A DNA stretch of 64,000 bases from NCBI RefSeq assembly GCF_003337415.1, contig NZ_QPJT01000009.1:62001-126000 (forward strand), written 5' to 3'. The position numbers were made by a program, and so were the translations under genes. Positions 8,333 through 17,305 of this stretch are shown here, piece by piece (the first letter of the stretch is position 1; the number at the start of each line of letters is the position of its first letter). The notes beneath the pieces are model-generated. The model worked only from the letters and a program-made list of their open reading frames with translations. It ran no database searches and had not been told where the DNA came from. The stretch comes from Anaerobacterium chartisolvens. GTDB taxonomy: Bacteria; Bacillota; Clostridia; Acetivibrionales; DSM-27016.

Positions 8333-9769
8333 TTATTCCTTCGCGGTGTAAAATACCTTGTTCGCCCTGTAATTAATGAATATATCTATTTTGCTTGTTA
8401 TCTCAAAGGGTGCGTGCATAGACAATATGGGCACTCCGCAGTCTATTACCTCCACACCCAGATTGGCTATATACTGAGCTATTGTTCCTCCCCCTCCCTG
8501 ATCAACCTTTCCAAGCTCCCCGGTCTGCCATATTATCCCGTTGCTATTAAATAACCTTCTTACATACCCTACATATTCGGCATTTGCATCGCTTCCTCCC
8601 GATTTTCCCCGGGAGCCGGTATACTTTTGCACAACAAGGCCCTTTCCTAAATATGAGGCGTTTCTTTTTTCCTGCACCCCTTCATAGTTAGGGTCCACCC
8701 CGGGATTTACATCCGCCGAAAGCATACGGGAGTTCTTAAGGCATGTGCGAAGCACAATATCGGAATAGCTGTTATCGGTGTAAAAGCACAGGGAGGCAAT
8801 AAAATTCTCAAATATAACCGACTCCGCCCCGGTATTCCCCATGCTGCCTATCTCCTCCTTGTCGGTGAGTATGCATACCGCCGTTTTTTCCGTGCTTTCG
8901 GTATCTAAAAGAGCCATAAGGGCACCGTATGCGCACACCCTGTCATCCTGTCCGTATGCCCCCACCATGCTTCTGTCAAAGCCAACGTCTCTGGCCTTGA
9001 ATGCAGGCACAAGCTCAAGCTCGGCTGAAATGAAGTCCTCTTCGGTTATACCGTATTTATCGTTTAAAAGCCTTAACACATTAAGCTTTATCTTATCCTT
9101 TACTTTTTCATCCTCATAGGGAATGGAGCCGGCCAGTGCATTTAAGCCCTCCCCCGTTATTCCCTCACTCATTTTTTTCTGCATCTGGTCCGCCGCCAAG
9201 TGCGGGAGCAAATCTGTAATAGTGAAAACCTCGTCCTTTTCGTCCTCGCCTATATTTACGCTTACACATGAGCCGTCACCCTTAATTATTACACCGTGAA
9301 GCGCCAGAGGAATTGTCACCCATTGGTATTTTTTTATTCCCCCGTAATAGTGGGTTTTTAAGAATATCATGCCTGTATCCTCATATAGGGGATTCTGCTT
9401 TAAATCAATTCTGGGAGAATCTATGTGAGCTCCTATTATATTAACACCTTCACGCAGGGGCTTTGACCCTATTATGGCAAGCATTATGGATTTTCCCCTT
9501 ATAACCTCATACACCTTCATTCCCGGCTTTAAGGCATTATTGTCTCCCACTGCCTTATCAATTGATATAAAGCCTGCGGATATGGCAGACTTCTCGGCCT
9601 CCGCAGCAAACTCTCTTTCTGTCTTTCCTATGTCAAGGAATTTCTTATAATTTTCAGAGAACTCAAAAACCTTCTTCTCATCATTCTTATTCTGCTTTTC
9701 CCACGCGTTTTCAAAGCTATGAGCCAGCTTTTCCTGCAGCTCCTGTCCCTTGGTTTTATTTTCCTTCAT
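8333..9769 (-). CDS. M18 family aminopeptidase
   Basis: A dinuclear zinc aminopeptidase of about 478 residues that removes N-terminal, usually acidic or neutral, residues from peptides in the cytoplasm. Metal and catalytic residues are seen in IGAHIDSPRIDLKQNPL, YGQDDRVCAYGAL, TDKEEIGSMGNTG, MLSADVNPGVDPNY and LSMHAPFEITS. The reading frame could start at TTG 9784, but that codon overlaps the ribosome-binding site. The ATG at 9769, eight bases after GGAGG, gives MKENKTKG and is preferred. The leader carries the second copy of the dyad repeat. Confidence 0.93.
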   Translation of the reverse strand: MKENKTKGQELQEKLAHSFENAWEKQNKNDEKKVFEFSENYKKFLDIGKTEREFAAEAEKSAISAGFISIDKAVGDNNALKPGMKVYEVIRGKSIMLAIIGSKPLREGVNIIGAHIDSPRIDLKQNPLYEDTGMIFLKTHYYGGIKKYQWVTIPLALHGVIIKGDGSCVSVNIGEDEKDEVFTITDLLPHLAADQMQKKMSEGITGEGLNALAGSIPYEDEKVKDKIKLNVLRLLNDKYGITEEDFISAELELVPAFKARDVGFDRSMVGAYGQDDRVCAYGALMALLDTESTEKTAVCILTDKEEIGSMGNTGAESVIFENFIASLCFYTDNSYSDIVLRTCLKNSRMLSADVNPGVDPNYEGVQEKRNASYLGKGLVVQKYTGSRGKSGGSDANAEYVGYVRRLFNSNGIIWQTGELGKVDQGGGGTIAQYIANLGVEVIDCGVPILSMHAPFEITSKIDIFINYRANKVFYTAKE

Positions 9770-9797
9770 TATCATGTCCTCCAAAATTTATTATAAA

Positions 9798-9892
9798 TAT
9801 AGATAACGAACTGTAAAACTAAACATTTTCTTTTATCTAAAGGTTCGTTATCTCATATACTCTACGCACTCTTAACGAAATTTTATATTGAG
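9798..9892. repeat. Dyad-containing intergenic repeat, copy 2
   Basis: About 95 bp homologous to 3216-3329. AGATAACGAAC at 9801-9811 and GTTCGTTATCT at 9843-9853 form a perfect 11-bp inverted repeat. A second dyad, CGCACTCT with AGAGTGCG, encloses the rest of the element (9865-9904) and replaces the hairpin seen in copy 1. On the minus strand it ends about 30 bp before the aminopeptidase start, inside its leader. Confidence 0.75.
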
Positions 9893-10048
9893 TTTTAGAG
9901 TGCGTTGACTATAATTTTACCAGATATTTTTATTAAAATAAATTGTTTTTGTTGAGATTGCCCCTCCAAAAATGCTAACATATAAATAGCAGTCCTTAAG
10001 TATTTATTTTATGCAATAACAATTATTAATATTTATCGGAGGTATTTG

Positions 10049-10846
10049 ATGATTGACAGCCATGTACACAGCAATTTTTCGGGAGATAGCGAAATGCCTG
10101 TGGAGGATGCCTGCACAAAGGCTATGGAAGCAGGCCTTGACGGTCTTGCCTTTACAGATCACCTTGACATTGACTATCCGCACCAGAGCCCCGACTTTGA
10201 CATAGACTTTGAAGTATATTCTCATTGCATGGACTCGGTAAAGGAAAGATACCGCAAAAAGCTTAAGGTGCTAAAGGGTATAGAGGTGGGAATACAGCCA
10301 CATACAATAGAGCCGTCGCTGGAAATAGTGAGGAAATATGACTTCGATTTTGTTATATCCTCAGTACATGTAATAGATGGTCAGGACCCTTACTATGGAG
10401 ATTACTTCAACGGAAAAACAAGACAACAGGCGTTTATGAGGTATTTACAGGCGGTGTTGCACTGCGTTTCCAGCTTTAAGGATTATGATGTTGCAGGACA
10501 TATAGGCTATGTCAGAAGATATGGTGGTTATGACGACAAGACGCTAAGATATTCCGACTACCACGAAATACTTGACGAGATACTTAAGACAATTATTTCC
10601 TCCGGAAAAGGAATAGAAATAAACTCTTCGGGCTACAGAGTGGGGCTTGGCTCTCCAGTTCCTGATTATGACATCGTGGAGCGCTATATTAAGCTTGGGG
10701 GAGAAATAATTTCGGTAGGGTCTGACGCCCACTGCCGAGAGCACATAGGGCACAGCTTTCCGGCTGTAAAAGCCGCTCTTCAGAGCCTGGGAGTTAAATA
10801 TACAGCTCATTTTGAAAAGAGGCGGGCTGTGTTTGACCGTATATAA
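10049..10846 (+). CDS. PHP-domain histidinol-phosphatase family protein
   Basis: A metal-dependent phosphatase of the PHP superfamily, most like the HisK/HisJ-type histidinol-phosphatases that release phosphate from L-histidinol phosphate. Metal ligands are in DSHVHSNFSGD at the N-terminus, FTDHLD near residue 37, KGIEVGIQ near 78, SSVHVIDG near 112, VAGHIGYV and VGSDAHCREH near the C-terminus. The ATG at 10049, six bases after GGAGG, is preferred over an in-frame TTG at 10046. No other his gene is nearby, so another phosphate ester is possible. Confidence 0.85.
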   Translation: MIDSHVHSNFSGDSEMPVEDACTKAMEAGLDGLAFTDHLDIDYPHQSPDFDIDFEVYSHCMDSVKERYRKKLKVLKGIEVGIQPHTIEPSLEIVRKYDFDFVISSVHVIDGQDPYYGDYFNGKTRQQAFMRYLQAVLHCVSSFKDYDVAGHIGYVRRYGGYDDKTLRYSDYHEILDEILKTIISSGKGIEINSSGYRVGLGSPVPDYDIVERYIKLGGEIISVGSDAHCREHIGHSFPAVKAALQSLGVKYTAHFEKRRAVFDRI

Positions 10847-10953
10847 ATTATGTTGTGCCACAGCAGCAGATTGGGTAAAATATCATTATATATAAAGCTT
10901 ATATTTTCAATCCATTAAATATTAAAAACGGTGAATGAAAGGAGTGTTTAACA

Positions 10954-11526
10954 ATGCCATTACCAAATCAAGAAAGAAAATATACTTATGCCGATTATTT
11001 AACGTGGCCTGAAGGTGAAAGATGGGAGATTATTGACGGAGTGCCTTATATGCAAGCCGCACCTTTGAGAATACATCAGGAAATATCAATGGAGTTATCC
11101 ACACAGCTTCATACTTATTTAAAGGGCAAAACATGCCGTGTTTTTGCTGCACCCTTTTGCGTGAGGTTAGATGTAAAAAAGGCTGACAGCAATATTAAGA
11201 ATGTGGTTGAGCCTGATATAACAATTGTCTGCGACAGTTCAAAGCTTGATGAACGAGGTTGCAGCGGCTCACCGGACATGATTATTGAGATATTGTCTCC
11301 GGCATCAGGCAAAATCGACAAGCTTATAAAATTCAATAAGTATGAAAAGGCCGGAGTAAAAGAGTATTGGATTGTAGAGCCTGATCAAAAGCTTGTAAGT
11401 GTATTTATCCTACAGTCAAATGGCAGTTATGGCAGACCTGAGATATACTCAGAGGAAAATAAAATCACAGTATCAATTTTCCCAGACCTTAATATTGACC
11501 TAAAACCAGTCTTTGATAGAGAGTAA
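10954..11526 (+). CDS. Uma2 family endonuclease
   Basis: A 190-residue protein of the Uma2/DUF820 family, a PD-(D/E)XK-type nuclease fold of uncertain cellular role that is common in clostridia and cyanobacteria. Typical marks are YADYLTWPEGERWEIIDG at the start, VEPDITIVCD near residue 88, DMIIEILSPAS near 108 and KYEKAGVKEYWIVEPD near 128, which hold the expected Asp, Glu and Lys residues. The gene stands alone behind GAAAGGAG and converges on mnmA. No toxin-antitoxin partner or mobile element is next to it. Confidence 0.9.
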   Translation: MPLPNQERKYTYADYLTWPEGERWEIIDGVPYMQAAPLRIHQEISMELSTQLHTYLKGKTCRVFAAPFCVRLDVKKADSNIKNVVEPDITIVCDSSKLDERGCSGSPDMIIEILSPASGKIDKLIKFNKYEKAGVKEYWIVEPDQKLVSVFILQSNGSYGRPEIYSEENKITVSIFPDLNIDLKPVFDRE

Positions 11527-11573
11527 TTAGAGAGTAATCCTTGCCCCATAGGGCAAAAAAAGCAGGCGTGCTT

Positions 11574-12665
11574 TTAATGTGCCCTGCTCAAAATAGTGCC
11601 TCCGCCCACCACAATATCATCCTCATAAAACACAACCGACTGGCCGGGAGTTATGGCTCTTACAGGCTCATCAAACACTACCCTTACTCTCCCGCCCTCC
11701 ATAGGGTAAATGCTTGCCCATAATTCCGATGCCGAATATCTTACCTTGGCTTTTACTCTCATCTCATCCGTCAGGCCGTCAATTGAAATAAAATTCATGT
11801 CCTCTGCTATAAGCCCCGTAGAAAAAACTTCTGATTCATCACCCAATACGACGGTATTTGACGCGGCATCTATTTCCGCAACGAACATAGGCTTCCCAAA
11901 GGCAATCCCAAGCCCCTTCCTTTGCCCTATTGTATAATGCACTATTCCCCTATGCTTTCCTAAGACATTTCCCGAAACATCTACGAAATTGCCCGGCACA
12001 ATTCTGTGCTGGGTGTTTTTGCTTATAAATGAAGCATAGTCATTATCCTCTACAAAGCATATTTCCTGACTGTCGGGCTTAGAGGCTACAGCAAGTCCTA
12101 TTTCGGCAGCAATCTCTCTTATTCTGTCCTTAGTATAGTCACCTATGGGCATCAGCGTCCTTGCCAGTTGAGCTTGCGTAAGGTTGTACAAGGCATAGGT
12201 CTGATCCTTTTTATCTGTAACCGACTTTTTCAGAAGAAATCTCCCCCGCTTTTCACAGTACTCAATTTTAGCATAATGACCCGTAGAAATGTAGTCTATG
12301 CCCATGGCTCCAGCTTTTTTAAGCATTGCGTCAAACTTGACATGCCTGTTGCAGGCTATGCACGGGTTAGGAGTCCGCCCCTTTATGTACTCCTCCTTGA
12401 AATAGTCCACAACCCTGCGCTGGAATACATCCTTGAAGTTCATAACATAATAGGGTATTCCAAGCCTGTCCGCAACCCTTCTGGCATCATCAACAGCAGA
12501 GAGAGAGCAGCAGCCCCCCTCGCTCTTTTGGACCTCCTCGTCCATATCAGGCCATATTTGCATTGTTACTCCTATAACCTCATAACCCTTTTGCAATAAT
12601 ACAGCGGCAGCTACAGAACTATCCACGCCGCCGCTCATACCAACCATAACACTTTTCTTTGCCAT
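11574..12665 (-). CDS. mnmA: tRNA-uridine 2-sulfurtransferase MnmA
   Basis: Makes 2-thiouridine at position 34 of Lys, Glu and Gln tRNAs, using ATP and persulfide sulfur. The 363-residue protein has the ATP-pyrophosphatase loop [12 protein letters not shown] at residues 9-20, the catalytic Cys in [15 protein letters not shown] (about residue 102) and the second Cys in [11 protein letters not shown] near residue 203. It lies directly downstream of nifU and nifS, whose desulfurase is the likely sulfur source. It appears to be the last gene of the Rrf2-nifS-nifU-mnmA operon. Confidence 0.96.
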   Translation of the reverse strand: MAKKSVMVGMSGGVDSSVAAAVLLQKGYEVIGVTMQIWPDMDEEVQKSEGGCCSLSAVDDARRVADRLGIPYYVMNFKDVFQRRVVDYFKEEYIKGRTPNPCIACNRHVKFDAMLKKAGAMGIDYISTGHYAKIEYCEKRGRFLLKKSVTDKKDQTYALYNLTQAQLARTLMPIGDYTKDRIREIAAEIGLAVASKPDSQEICFVEDNDYASFISKNTQHRIVPGNFVDVSGNVLGKHRGIVHYTIGQRKGLGIAFGKPMFVAEIDAASNTVVLGDESEVFSTGLIAEDMNFISIDGLTDEMRVKAKVRYSASELWASIYPMEGGRVRVVFDEPVRAITPGQSVVFYEDDIVVGGGTILSRAH

Positions 12666-12727
12666 TATATATCTTCCGTTTCAAATATATTATTTACAAT
12701 ACCCGCATCCCGTAGCCCAAATTATCA

Positions 12728-13174
12728 TCAGTCTTCTTCTTCAAGGTGATGGTGTATGTCGTCGCATCTCCTGCTGCAGGCAGTGGATTCCGTGGAGCTG
12801 TCAAGCAGCCCGTTTTTCTTCTTATAATCCTCAAGGGCGGCACGTATTGCTTCCTCCGCAAGATTGGAGCAATGCATTTTTACAGGAGGCAGACCGTCTA
12901 AAGCCTCAGCTACAGCCTTATTTGTGATCATAAGTGCTTCATCCACAGTCTTGCCTACAACCAGCTCTGTAGCCATACTGCTTGTTGCAACGGCGGCTCC
13001 GCATCCGAAGGTTTTGAATTTTGCATCTGTGATTATATTATCCTCTATCTTAAGATACATTTTCATTATATCTCCGCATTTTGCATTTCCAACCTGACCC
13101 ACTCCGTCGGCATTTTCTATTTCTCCTACATTTCTTGGATTCATAAAGTGATCCATGACCTTATCACTATACAT
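12728..13174 (-). CDS. nifU: Fe-S cluster assembly scaffold NifU/IscU
   Basis: Scaffold on which Fe-S clusters are built with sulfur from the adjacent NifS. From the chosen ATG (13174) the protein has 148 residues with the three cluster Cys at about 33, 58 and 102 (NAKCGD, TFGCGAA, KMHCSN), and the Asp next to the first that aids cluster release. The last 25 residues add two Cys and a His/Glu-rich tail (DDIHHHLEEED), beyond the core fold. The longer reading frame to 13198 begins before the AGAAGGA ribosome-binding site, so it was rejected. Confidence 0.94.
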   Translation of the reverse strand: MYSDKVMDHFMNPRNVGEIENADGVGQVGNAKCGDIMKMYLKIEDNIITDAKFKTFGCGAAVATSSMATELVVGKTVDEALMITNKAVAEALDGLPPVKMHCSNLAEEAIRAALEDYKKKNGLLDSSTESTACSRRCDDIHHHLEEED

Positions 13175-13219
13175 AATATTCCTTCTTTCTATATTCATTT
13201 AAGTAGGCTTAATCAACGC

Positions 13220-14401
13220 TTAAGCCTTATTTGCAAGTGCCTCATAAAGAGGAGACATCTCTCTTAAGCGTCCCACAATCATTGGAAGCACCTCCATAAG
13301 GTAATCGACATCCTGATGGGTGTTTTGCTCCCCAAAGGTTATCCGCAGGGAGCCATGAGCAATCTCATGCGGCAGCCCTATGGCAAGAAGCACATGAGAC
13401 GGATCTAAAGACCCTGAGGTGCAAGCAGATCCACTTGAGGCAGCAATACCTTTCAGATCAAGCATTAACAGCAGCGACTCTCCCTCAATGTACTGAAAAG
13501 AAAAGTTAACATTCCCGGGAAGCCTTTTGTTCCTGTCACCGTTAAGCTTTATAAAAGGAACTTTTTTAGTAATTTCGTCTATTGTTCTGTCTCTTAAATC
13601 AACAAGCTTTTTATTATAAGCTTCAATGTTAGCTGACGCAAGCTCTATAGCCTTGCCCATGCCCACAATCCCCGCAATATTTTCCGTGCTGGCCCTCCTG
13701 CCTCGCTCCTGTGCTCCCCCGTGAAGATAAGAGGCAAGCTTGACACCCTTCCTTACATACAATGCACCTACGCCCTTCGGCCCATAAAACTTATGCGCTG
13801 AAAGGGAAAGCAAGTCAATATTCATGTCATTAACCTTTATGTCGATATTACCGATTGCCTGTACAGCATCGGTATGAAAATAAATTCCCTTTTCCCTTGC
13901 AATGCTGCCTATTTCAGCTATGGGCTGTATTGTCCCTATTTCATTATTTGCAAACATTACCGTTATCAGTATAGTTGTAGGCTTTATCGCCGCCCTCACC
14001 TGCTCTGCGGTTATAAGCCCGTTTTCATCCACCGGCAGGTAGGTAACCTCAAAGCCGTCGCTTTCCAAGTACTGGCAGGTATGCAACACTGCGTGATGCT
14101 CTATCGCAGTGGTTATAATGTGATTACCCTTGCTCTTGTTTGAATATGCCACTCCCTTTATTGCCCAGTTGTCGGACTCGGAACCCGAGCCGGTAAAAAA
14201 TATCTCTCTGGGCTGAGCCCCAATCGCCGCCGCCACCTTGTCTCTTGCCTCTTCAATAGCCTTTTTGCTCTCCCTCCCTATAGAATATATCGAAGACGCA
14301 TTTCCAAACTTATGGGTAAAGTATGGAAGCATGGCCTCAAGTACCTCAGGCTTTACAGGAGTTGTTGACGCGTGATCAAAATAAATAAATTTATCCTCCA
14401 T
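13220..14401 (-). CDS. nifS: Cysteine desulfurase NifS
   Basis: A PLP enzyme of 393 residues that turns cysteine into alanine and a protein persulfide. It starts [14 protein letters not shown], carries the PLP lysine in [16 protein letters not shown] (about residue 206) and the sulfur-carrying Cys in [15 protein letters not shown] (about residue 328). It lies between the Rrf2 regulator and nifU and should feed both the NifU scaffold and MnmA. A second desulfurase at 26592-27761 is coupled to thiI. Confidence 0.95.
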   Translation of the reverse strand: MEDKFIYFDHASTTPVKPEVLEAMLPYFTHKFGNASSIYSIGRESKKAIEEARDKVAAAIGAQPREIFFTGSGSESDNWAIKGVAYSNKSKGNHIITTAIEHHAVLHTCQYLESDGFEVTYLPVDENGLITAEQVRAAIKPTTILITVMFANNEIGTIQPIAEIGSIAREKGIYFHTDAVQAIGNIDIKVNDMNIDLLSLSAHKFYGPKGVGALYVRKGVKLASYLHGGAQERGRRASTENIAGIVGMGKAIELASANIEAYNKKLVDLRDRTIDEITKKVPFIKLNGDRNKRLPGNVNFSFQYIEGESLLLMLDLKGIAASSGSACTSGSLDPSHVLLAIGLPHEIAHGSLRITFGEQNTHQDVDYLMEVLPMIVGRLREMSPLYEALANKA

Positions 14402-14529
14402 ATATATTCTCCTTAAAAAAATATTAAGCTGCTTAAACCCATCTTTGTTTTGTTCTATTTATTCCCGCCATATAAGACAGCTAAACACTAAAATGAGCTT
14501 CTTATACGACAGTTTTTACAGTGGTATAT

Positions 14530-14985
14530 TTAAATATAATAGGTGAAAAATTCATCACCACTGTTTGCTTTTCTATAATCCTCAAGCAGGTCGGCCAGAG
14601 TCATGGAATCCACCACCTCATTGACCTTGTCCCTTATCTTTTCCCATACAAGCTTTGTAACACATTTTCCCGACTTGCTGCAATAGAGTGGTTCGGAAGA
14701 GTCGGTAACACACTCGGTAGGGGCAAGAGAACCTTCCAGAGCCCTTAAAACAGATCCTACGGTTATATTATCGGGAGTTTGCGAAAGGATATACCCCCCC
14801 TGTGCTCCCCGTATGCTTTTTACAAGCTCTGCCTTTTTTAAAATTGCAAAAAGCTGTTCCAGGTAATTTTCCGAAAGTCCCTGTCTCTCAGCAATGGTTT
14901 TCAAGGCCACCTGACCCTCCGAATCGTGCAGTGCCAAATCCAGCATAGCCTTAAGTCCATATCTTCCCTTTGTGGAAAGCTTCAT
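14530..14985 (-). CDS. Rrf2 family transcriptional regulator (IscR-like)
   Basis: A winged-helix regulator, about 151 residues from the ATG at 14985, which follows AGGAGGGG. The start MKLSTKGRYGLKAMLDLA and the recognition region EQLFAILKKAELVKSIRG are typical. Three Cys near residues 89-105 are spaced CX9CX5C and are the likely ligands of an Fe-S cluster, so the protein probably senses Fe-S status as IscR does. It heads the nifS-nifU-mnmA operon, and a perfect palindrome lies at 15058-15082 in its own upstream region, which suggests autoregulation. Confidence 0.92.
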   Translation of the reverse strand: MKLSTKGRYGLKAMLDLALHDSEGQVALKTIAERQGLSENYLEQLFAILKKAELVKSIRGAQGGYILSQTPDNITVGSVLRALEGSLAPTECVTDSSEPLYCSKSGKCVTKLVWEKIRDKVNEVVDSMTLADLLEDYRKANSGDEFFTYYI

Positions 14986-15057
14986 TTTCACCCCTCCTAG
15001 TATCCAAAGCAAAGCTATAGCTTATAAAATAATGTTAAATATTGAGGCCCTCTTTTC

Positions 15058-15082
15058 AATCCCAAGTATAATACTTGGGATT
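15058..15082. promoter_or_regulatory. Palindromic candidate operator for the Rrf2 regulator
   Basis: A perfect 12-bp inverted repeat with a one-base centre; each half reads AATCCCAAGTAT inward. It lies about 73 bp upstream of the Rrf2 start codon. On the minus strand it contains a TATACT that could be a -10 box, so a bound protein would block transcription. Size, symmetry and place suit an Rrf2 dimer site; binding is inferred. Confidence 0.6.
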
Positions 15083-15143
15083 CATGTTATAAGGTTAGCA
15101 CTATGTTAATTACTTGTCAATACCGAATTTCATCTTTTACTCG

Positions 15144-15430
15144 TACGGAACGCCAGACTGTGTGAAAACCCTAAAATTGTTTGGAAAATTGCAGCTTGCC
15201 ACCGCTGCGGCATCATGGGGTACGGTTCTTCTGCTTTCCTTTCAGTCCTACGCTGCGCTACGGAAGCATAAGATCCGTCCCCAAGATTCCTCCGCTGTTT
15301 TTCTGCAAGGACAAAGCTTTACAATTTCATTCAAAATAGTTTTCACACAGCCTGCCGCCCCCTGTGGCGTTCCGTGCCCCCAGCGGGTGTTACGGCGCAC
15401 TAAGGCGGAATGCCACGGGGGGCATTCCCT
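15144..15430. repeat. GC-rich intergenic element with long inverted repeats
   Basis: The gap between the Rrf2 promoter and the UPF0180 gene (370 bp) holds a block far richer in GC than its surroundings. ACGGAACGCCA (15145-15155) pairs with 15365-15375, and CTGTGTGAAAAC (15158-15169) pairs with 15339-15350, so about 230 bp are enclosed by a broken 23-bp inverted repeat. A further hairpin, GGAATGCC/GGCATTCC, lies at 15407-15428. Short frames here have no family resemblance. It looks like a non-coding repeat of the MITE type or a structured RNA; only one copy is in this window. Confidence 0.55.
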
Positions 15431-15452
15431 ACGAGGGCGCACCAAGGCCCCT

Positions 15453-15740
15453 TTAAATCAGGCTTTCATAGCACCGCATTCGCAGCATTTTGTCTATTGT
15501 TTCAATGCTCTTGCCCTGACAGTTCAGCATGAACACTCCATAGCTGGTCCTCTGTCCCATGCTCTGCTGAGGCATGTTGTTTGTTGAGATGTATGACATC
15601 TCAAATGAGCTTCCCTGATACACCACTGCGTCTATGGGATAATTATAGCTCTCAGGATCAACTACCTGATGCCCTTTTAGCTTAAGCCCCTCTATAACAT
15701 CCTTTAAATGCTTCTGAACGGCAATAATTATAAATACCAC
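15453..15740 (-). CDS. UPF0180 (YkuS-like) protein
   Basis: A small cytoplasmic protein of about 90 residues of unknown function. It resembles the UPF0180 family in IAVQKHLKDVIEGLKLKGHQVV at the N-terminus, YPIDAVVYQGSS in the middle and a Cys near position 75. The only in-frame standard start is the GTG at 15740, which overlaps the GGAGGTGG ribosome-binding site. Family members start right before the IAVQ stretch, where this frame has only ATA and ATT codons. The true start is therefore uncertain and may be a non-canonical ATT. Confidence 0.75.
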   Translation of the reverse strand: MVFIIIAVQKHLKDVIEGLKLKGHQVVDPESYNYPIDAVVYQGSSFEMSYISTNNMPQQSMGQRTSYGVFMLNCQGKSIETIDKMLRMRCYESLI

Positions 15741-15797
15741 CTCCGGCTAATGCATGTATTTATAGTTATTAGCCGAACATAACTGTCGTATTCAAAA

Positions 15798-15962
15798 TCA
15801 TTTTTTATTTTTTGGGAATATGCTTATTGAAATTATAAATGCCACTGCGACTATGGCATAGACAGTGAGACTTGCTGTTCTGTGATATCCTATAAACAAA
15901 ATATTGACAATGAGCAGCACAAAGCCTGCTAACAGCACAAATGCGGCAATTCTTCTTATCAT
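15798..15962 (-). CDS. Small two-helix membrane protein
   Basis: A 54-residue protein, MIRRIAAFVLLAG at the start, with two hydrophobic stretches (about 5-22 and 30-48) and a Lys-rich end. No family is recognised. Its ATG overlaps the rarA stop codon (ATGA) and is preceded by GGGAG inside the end of rarA, so it is translated as part of that operon. The longer frame to 16004 would lie inside rarA and is not supported. Confidence 0.65.
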   Translation of the reverse strand: MIRRIAAFVLLAGFVLLIVNILFIGYHRTASLTVYAIVAVAFIISISIFPKNKK

Positions 15963-17266
15963 ACCTTTTCTCCCTTTCCAAAGCTCCTTCTTTTGTCCAG
16001 CCATTCCTTTATTCTCGCTTCATAGCCGTTTGAGGAGGGCTTGTAGTAAACCGTACCCCTCATTTCCTCCGGAAGGTACTCCTGATGCACTATGTTCCCC
16101 GGATAATCATGTGCGTACTTATATCCCTCTCCATACCCAAGCTCCTTCATTCCCTTTGCCGCCGCATTCCTTAAATGCATGGGAACCTCCCCCGTGCGCT
16201 TTAACTTTATATCCTCAAGGGCATTGTCTAAAGCCACATAGCAGGAGTTGGATTTAGGGCTCGACGCAACCATCACCGCCGCGTGAGACAATATTATTCT
16301 TGCCTCGGGCATTCCTATCATGCGTACGGCTTCAGCGGCGGAAACGGCCACCATAAGCGCATTGGGATTTGCCATTCCCACATCCTCGGAGGCGCAAATT
16401 ATAATCCGTCTGGCCAAAAATTCAGCATCCTCTCCCGCATAAATAGCCCTTGCCAGATAGAAAACCGTCGCATCAGGGTCACTTCCCCGCATGGACTTAA
16501 TAAAAGCACTTATATTATCGTAGTGGCTCTCACCGGACTTATCAAACGTCACCGCCCTTTTTTGCACACACTCCTCAATTGTCTCTAAGTTAATGCAAAT
16601 TGCACCGGTACTGTCGGGATGAGCCGTCATAACGGCAAGCTCAAGGGAATTGAGCGCTATTCTGGCATCCCCGCCGCACACTGCGGCAAGGTATGAAAGA
16701 GCATTTTCGTCAAAATTTATATCATAGCTGCCATAGCCCCTGTCTGCATCGCAAACGGCATTCTTCAGCACTTTTTTTATATCCTCCTCAGTCAATGGCT
16801 TCAGCATAAAAACAGAGGATCTTGATATAAGCGCCTTGTTGACCTCAAAGAAAGGGTTTTCGGTAGTGGCTCCTATAAGCACTATTGTCCCGTTTTCTAC
16901 ATATGGGAGGAGTGCGTCCTGCTGCGACTTGTTAAATCTGTGTATTTCATCTATAAACAGCACAGTCCTTCCCTTGGGATTTAACAAAGGATTCTGGGCA
17001 TCCGAAACAACTCTCTTAATATCGGCAACTCCTGCCGTTACGGCATTGAGCTTTTCAAAGTTTGCCCGGGTGGTAGAGGCAATAATCCTTGCGAGAGATG
17101 TCTTGCCCGTTCCCGGAGGGCCATAAAGCAATATTGACGATATGCGATCGGCCTTAATCATCCTGTAGAGCATCTTTCCAGGGCCTATAATATGCTGCTG
17201 CCCCACATAATCCTCTATTGTGCGAGGGCTCATCCTATAGGCCAAGGGTTCTTTTCTGTCAATCAT
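15959..17266 (-). CDS. rarA: Replication-associated recombination protein RarA (MgsA)
   Basis: A clamp-loader-like AAA+ ATPase that acts at stalled replication forks. From the ATG at 17266 (six bases after AAGGTGA) it has 435 residues: Walker A GPPGTGKTSLARI near residue 48, Walker B LFIDEIHRFNKSQQDALL near 103, sensor 1 IGATTENPFF, and the C-terminal domain containing RGSDPDATVFYLARAIYAGED and VPMHLRNAAAKGMKELGYG, a family signature. The upstream in-frame ATG at 17287 would place the ribosome site inside the gene. It overlaps a small membrane-protein gene by 4 bp. Confidence 0.95.
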   Translation of the reverse strand: MIDRKEPLAYRMSPRTIEDYVGQQHIIGPGKMLYRMIKADRISSILLYGPPGTGKTSLARIIASTTRANFEKLNAVTAGVADIKRVVSDAQNPLLNPKGRTVLFIDEIHRFNKSQQDALLPYVENGTIVLIGATTENPFFEVNKALISRSSVFMLKPLTEEDIKKVLKNAVCDADRGYGSYDINFDENALSYLAAVCGGDARIALNSLELAVMTAHPDSTGAICINLETIEECVQKRAVTFDKSGESHYDNISAFIKSMRGSDPDATVFYLARAIYAGEDAEFLARRIIICASEDVGMANPNALMVAVSAAEAVRMIGMPEARIILSHAAVMVASSPKSNSCYVALDNALEDIKLKRTGEVPMHLRNAAAKGMKELGYGEGYKYAHDYPGNIVHQEYLPEEMRGTVYYKPSSNGYEARIKEWLDKRRSFGKGEKV

Positions 17267-17305
17267 AGTTTTCACCTTAAAACACATTAATTATATAGCC
17301 GGTTT

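Noticed and set aside
11527-11573. Hairpin TTGCCC/GGGCAA as terminator between the Uma2 gene and mnmA
   Set aside because: The stem is only six pairs and its run of A follows on the plus strand, so there is no U-tract after it on either transcript.
15248-15445. Reading frame of 65 codons on the minus strand in the GC-rich island
   Set aside because: It lies wholly within nested inverted repeats, has odd Arg/Cys/Pro-rich composition and no ribosome site; the non-coding repeat explains it.
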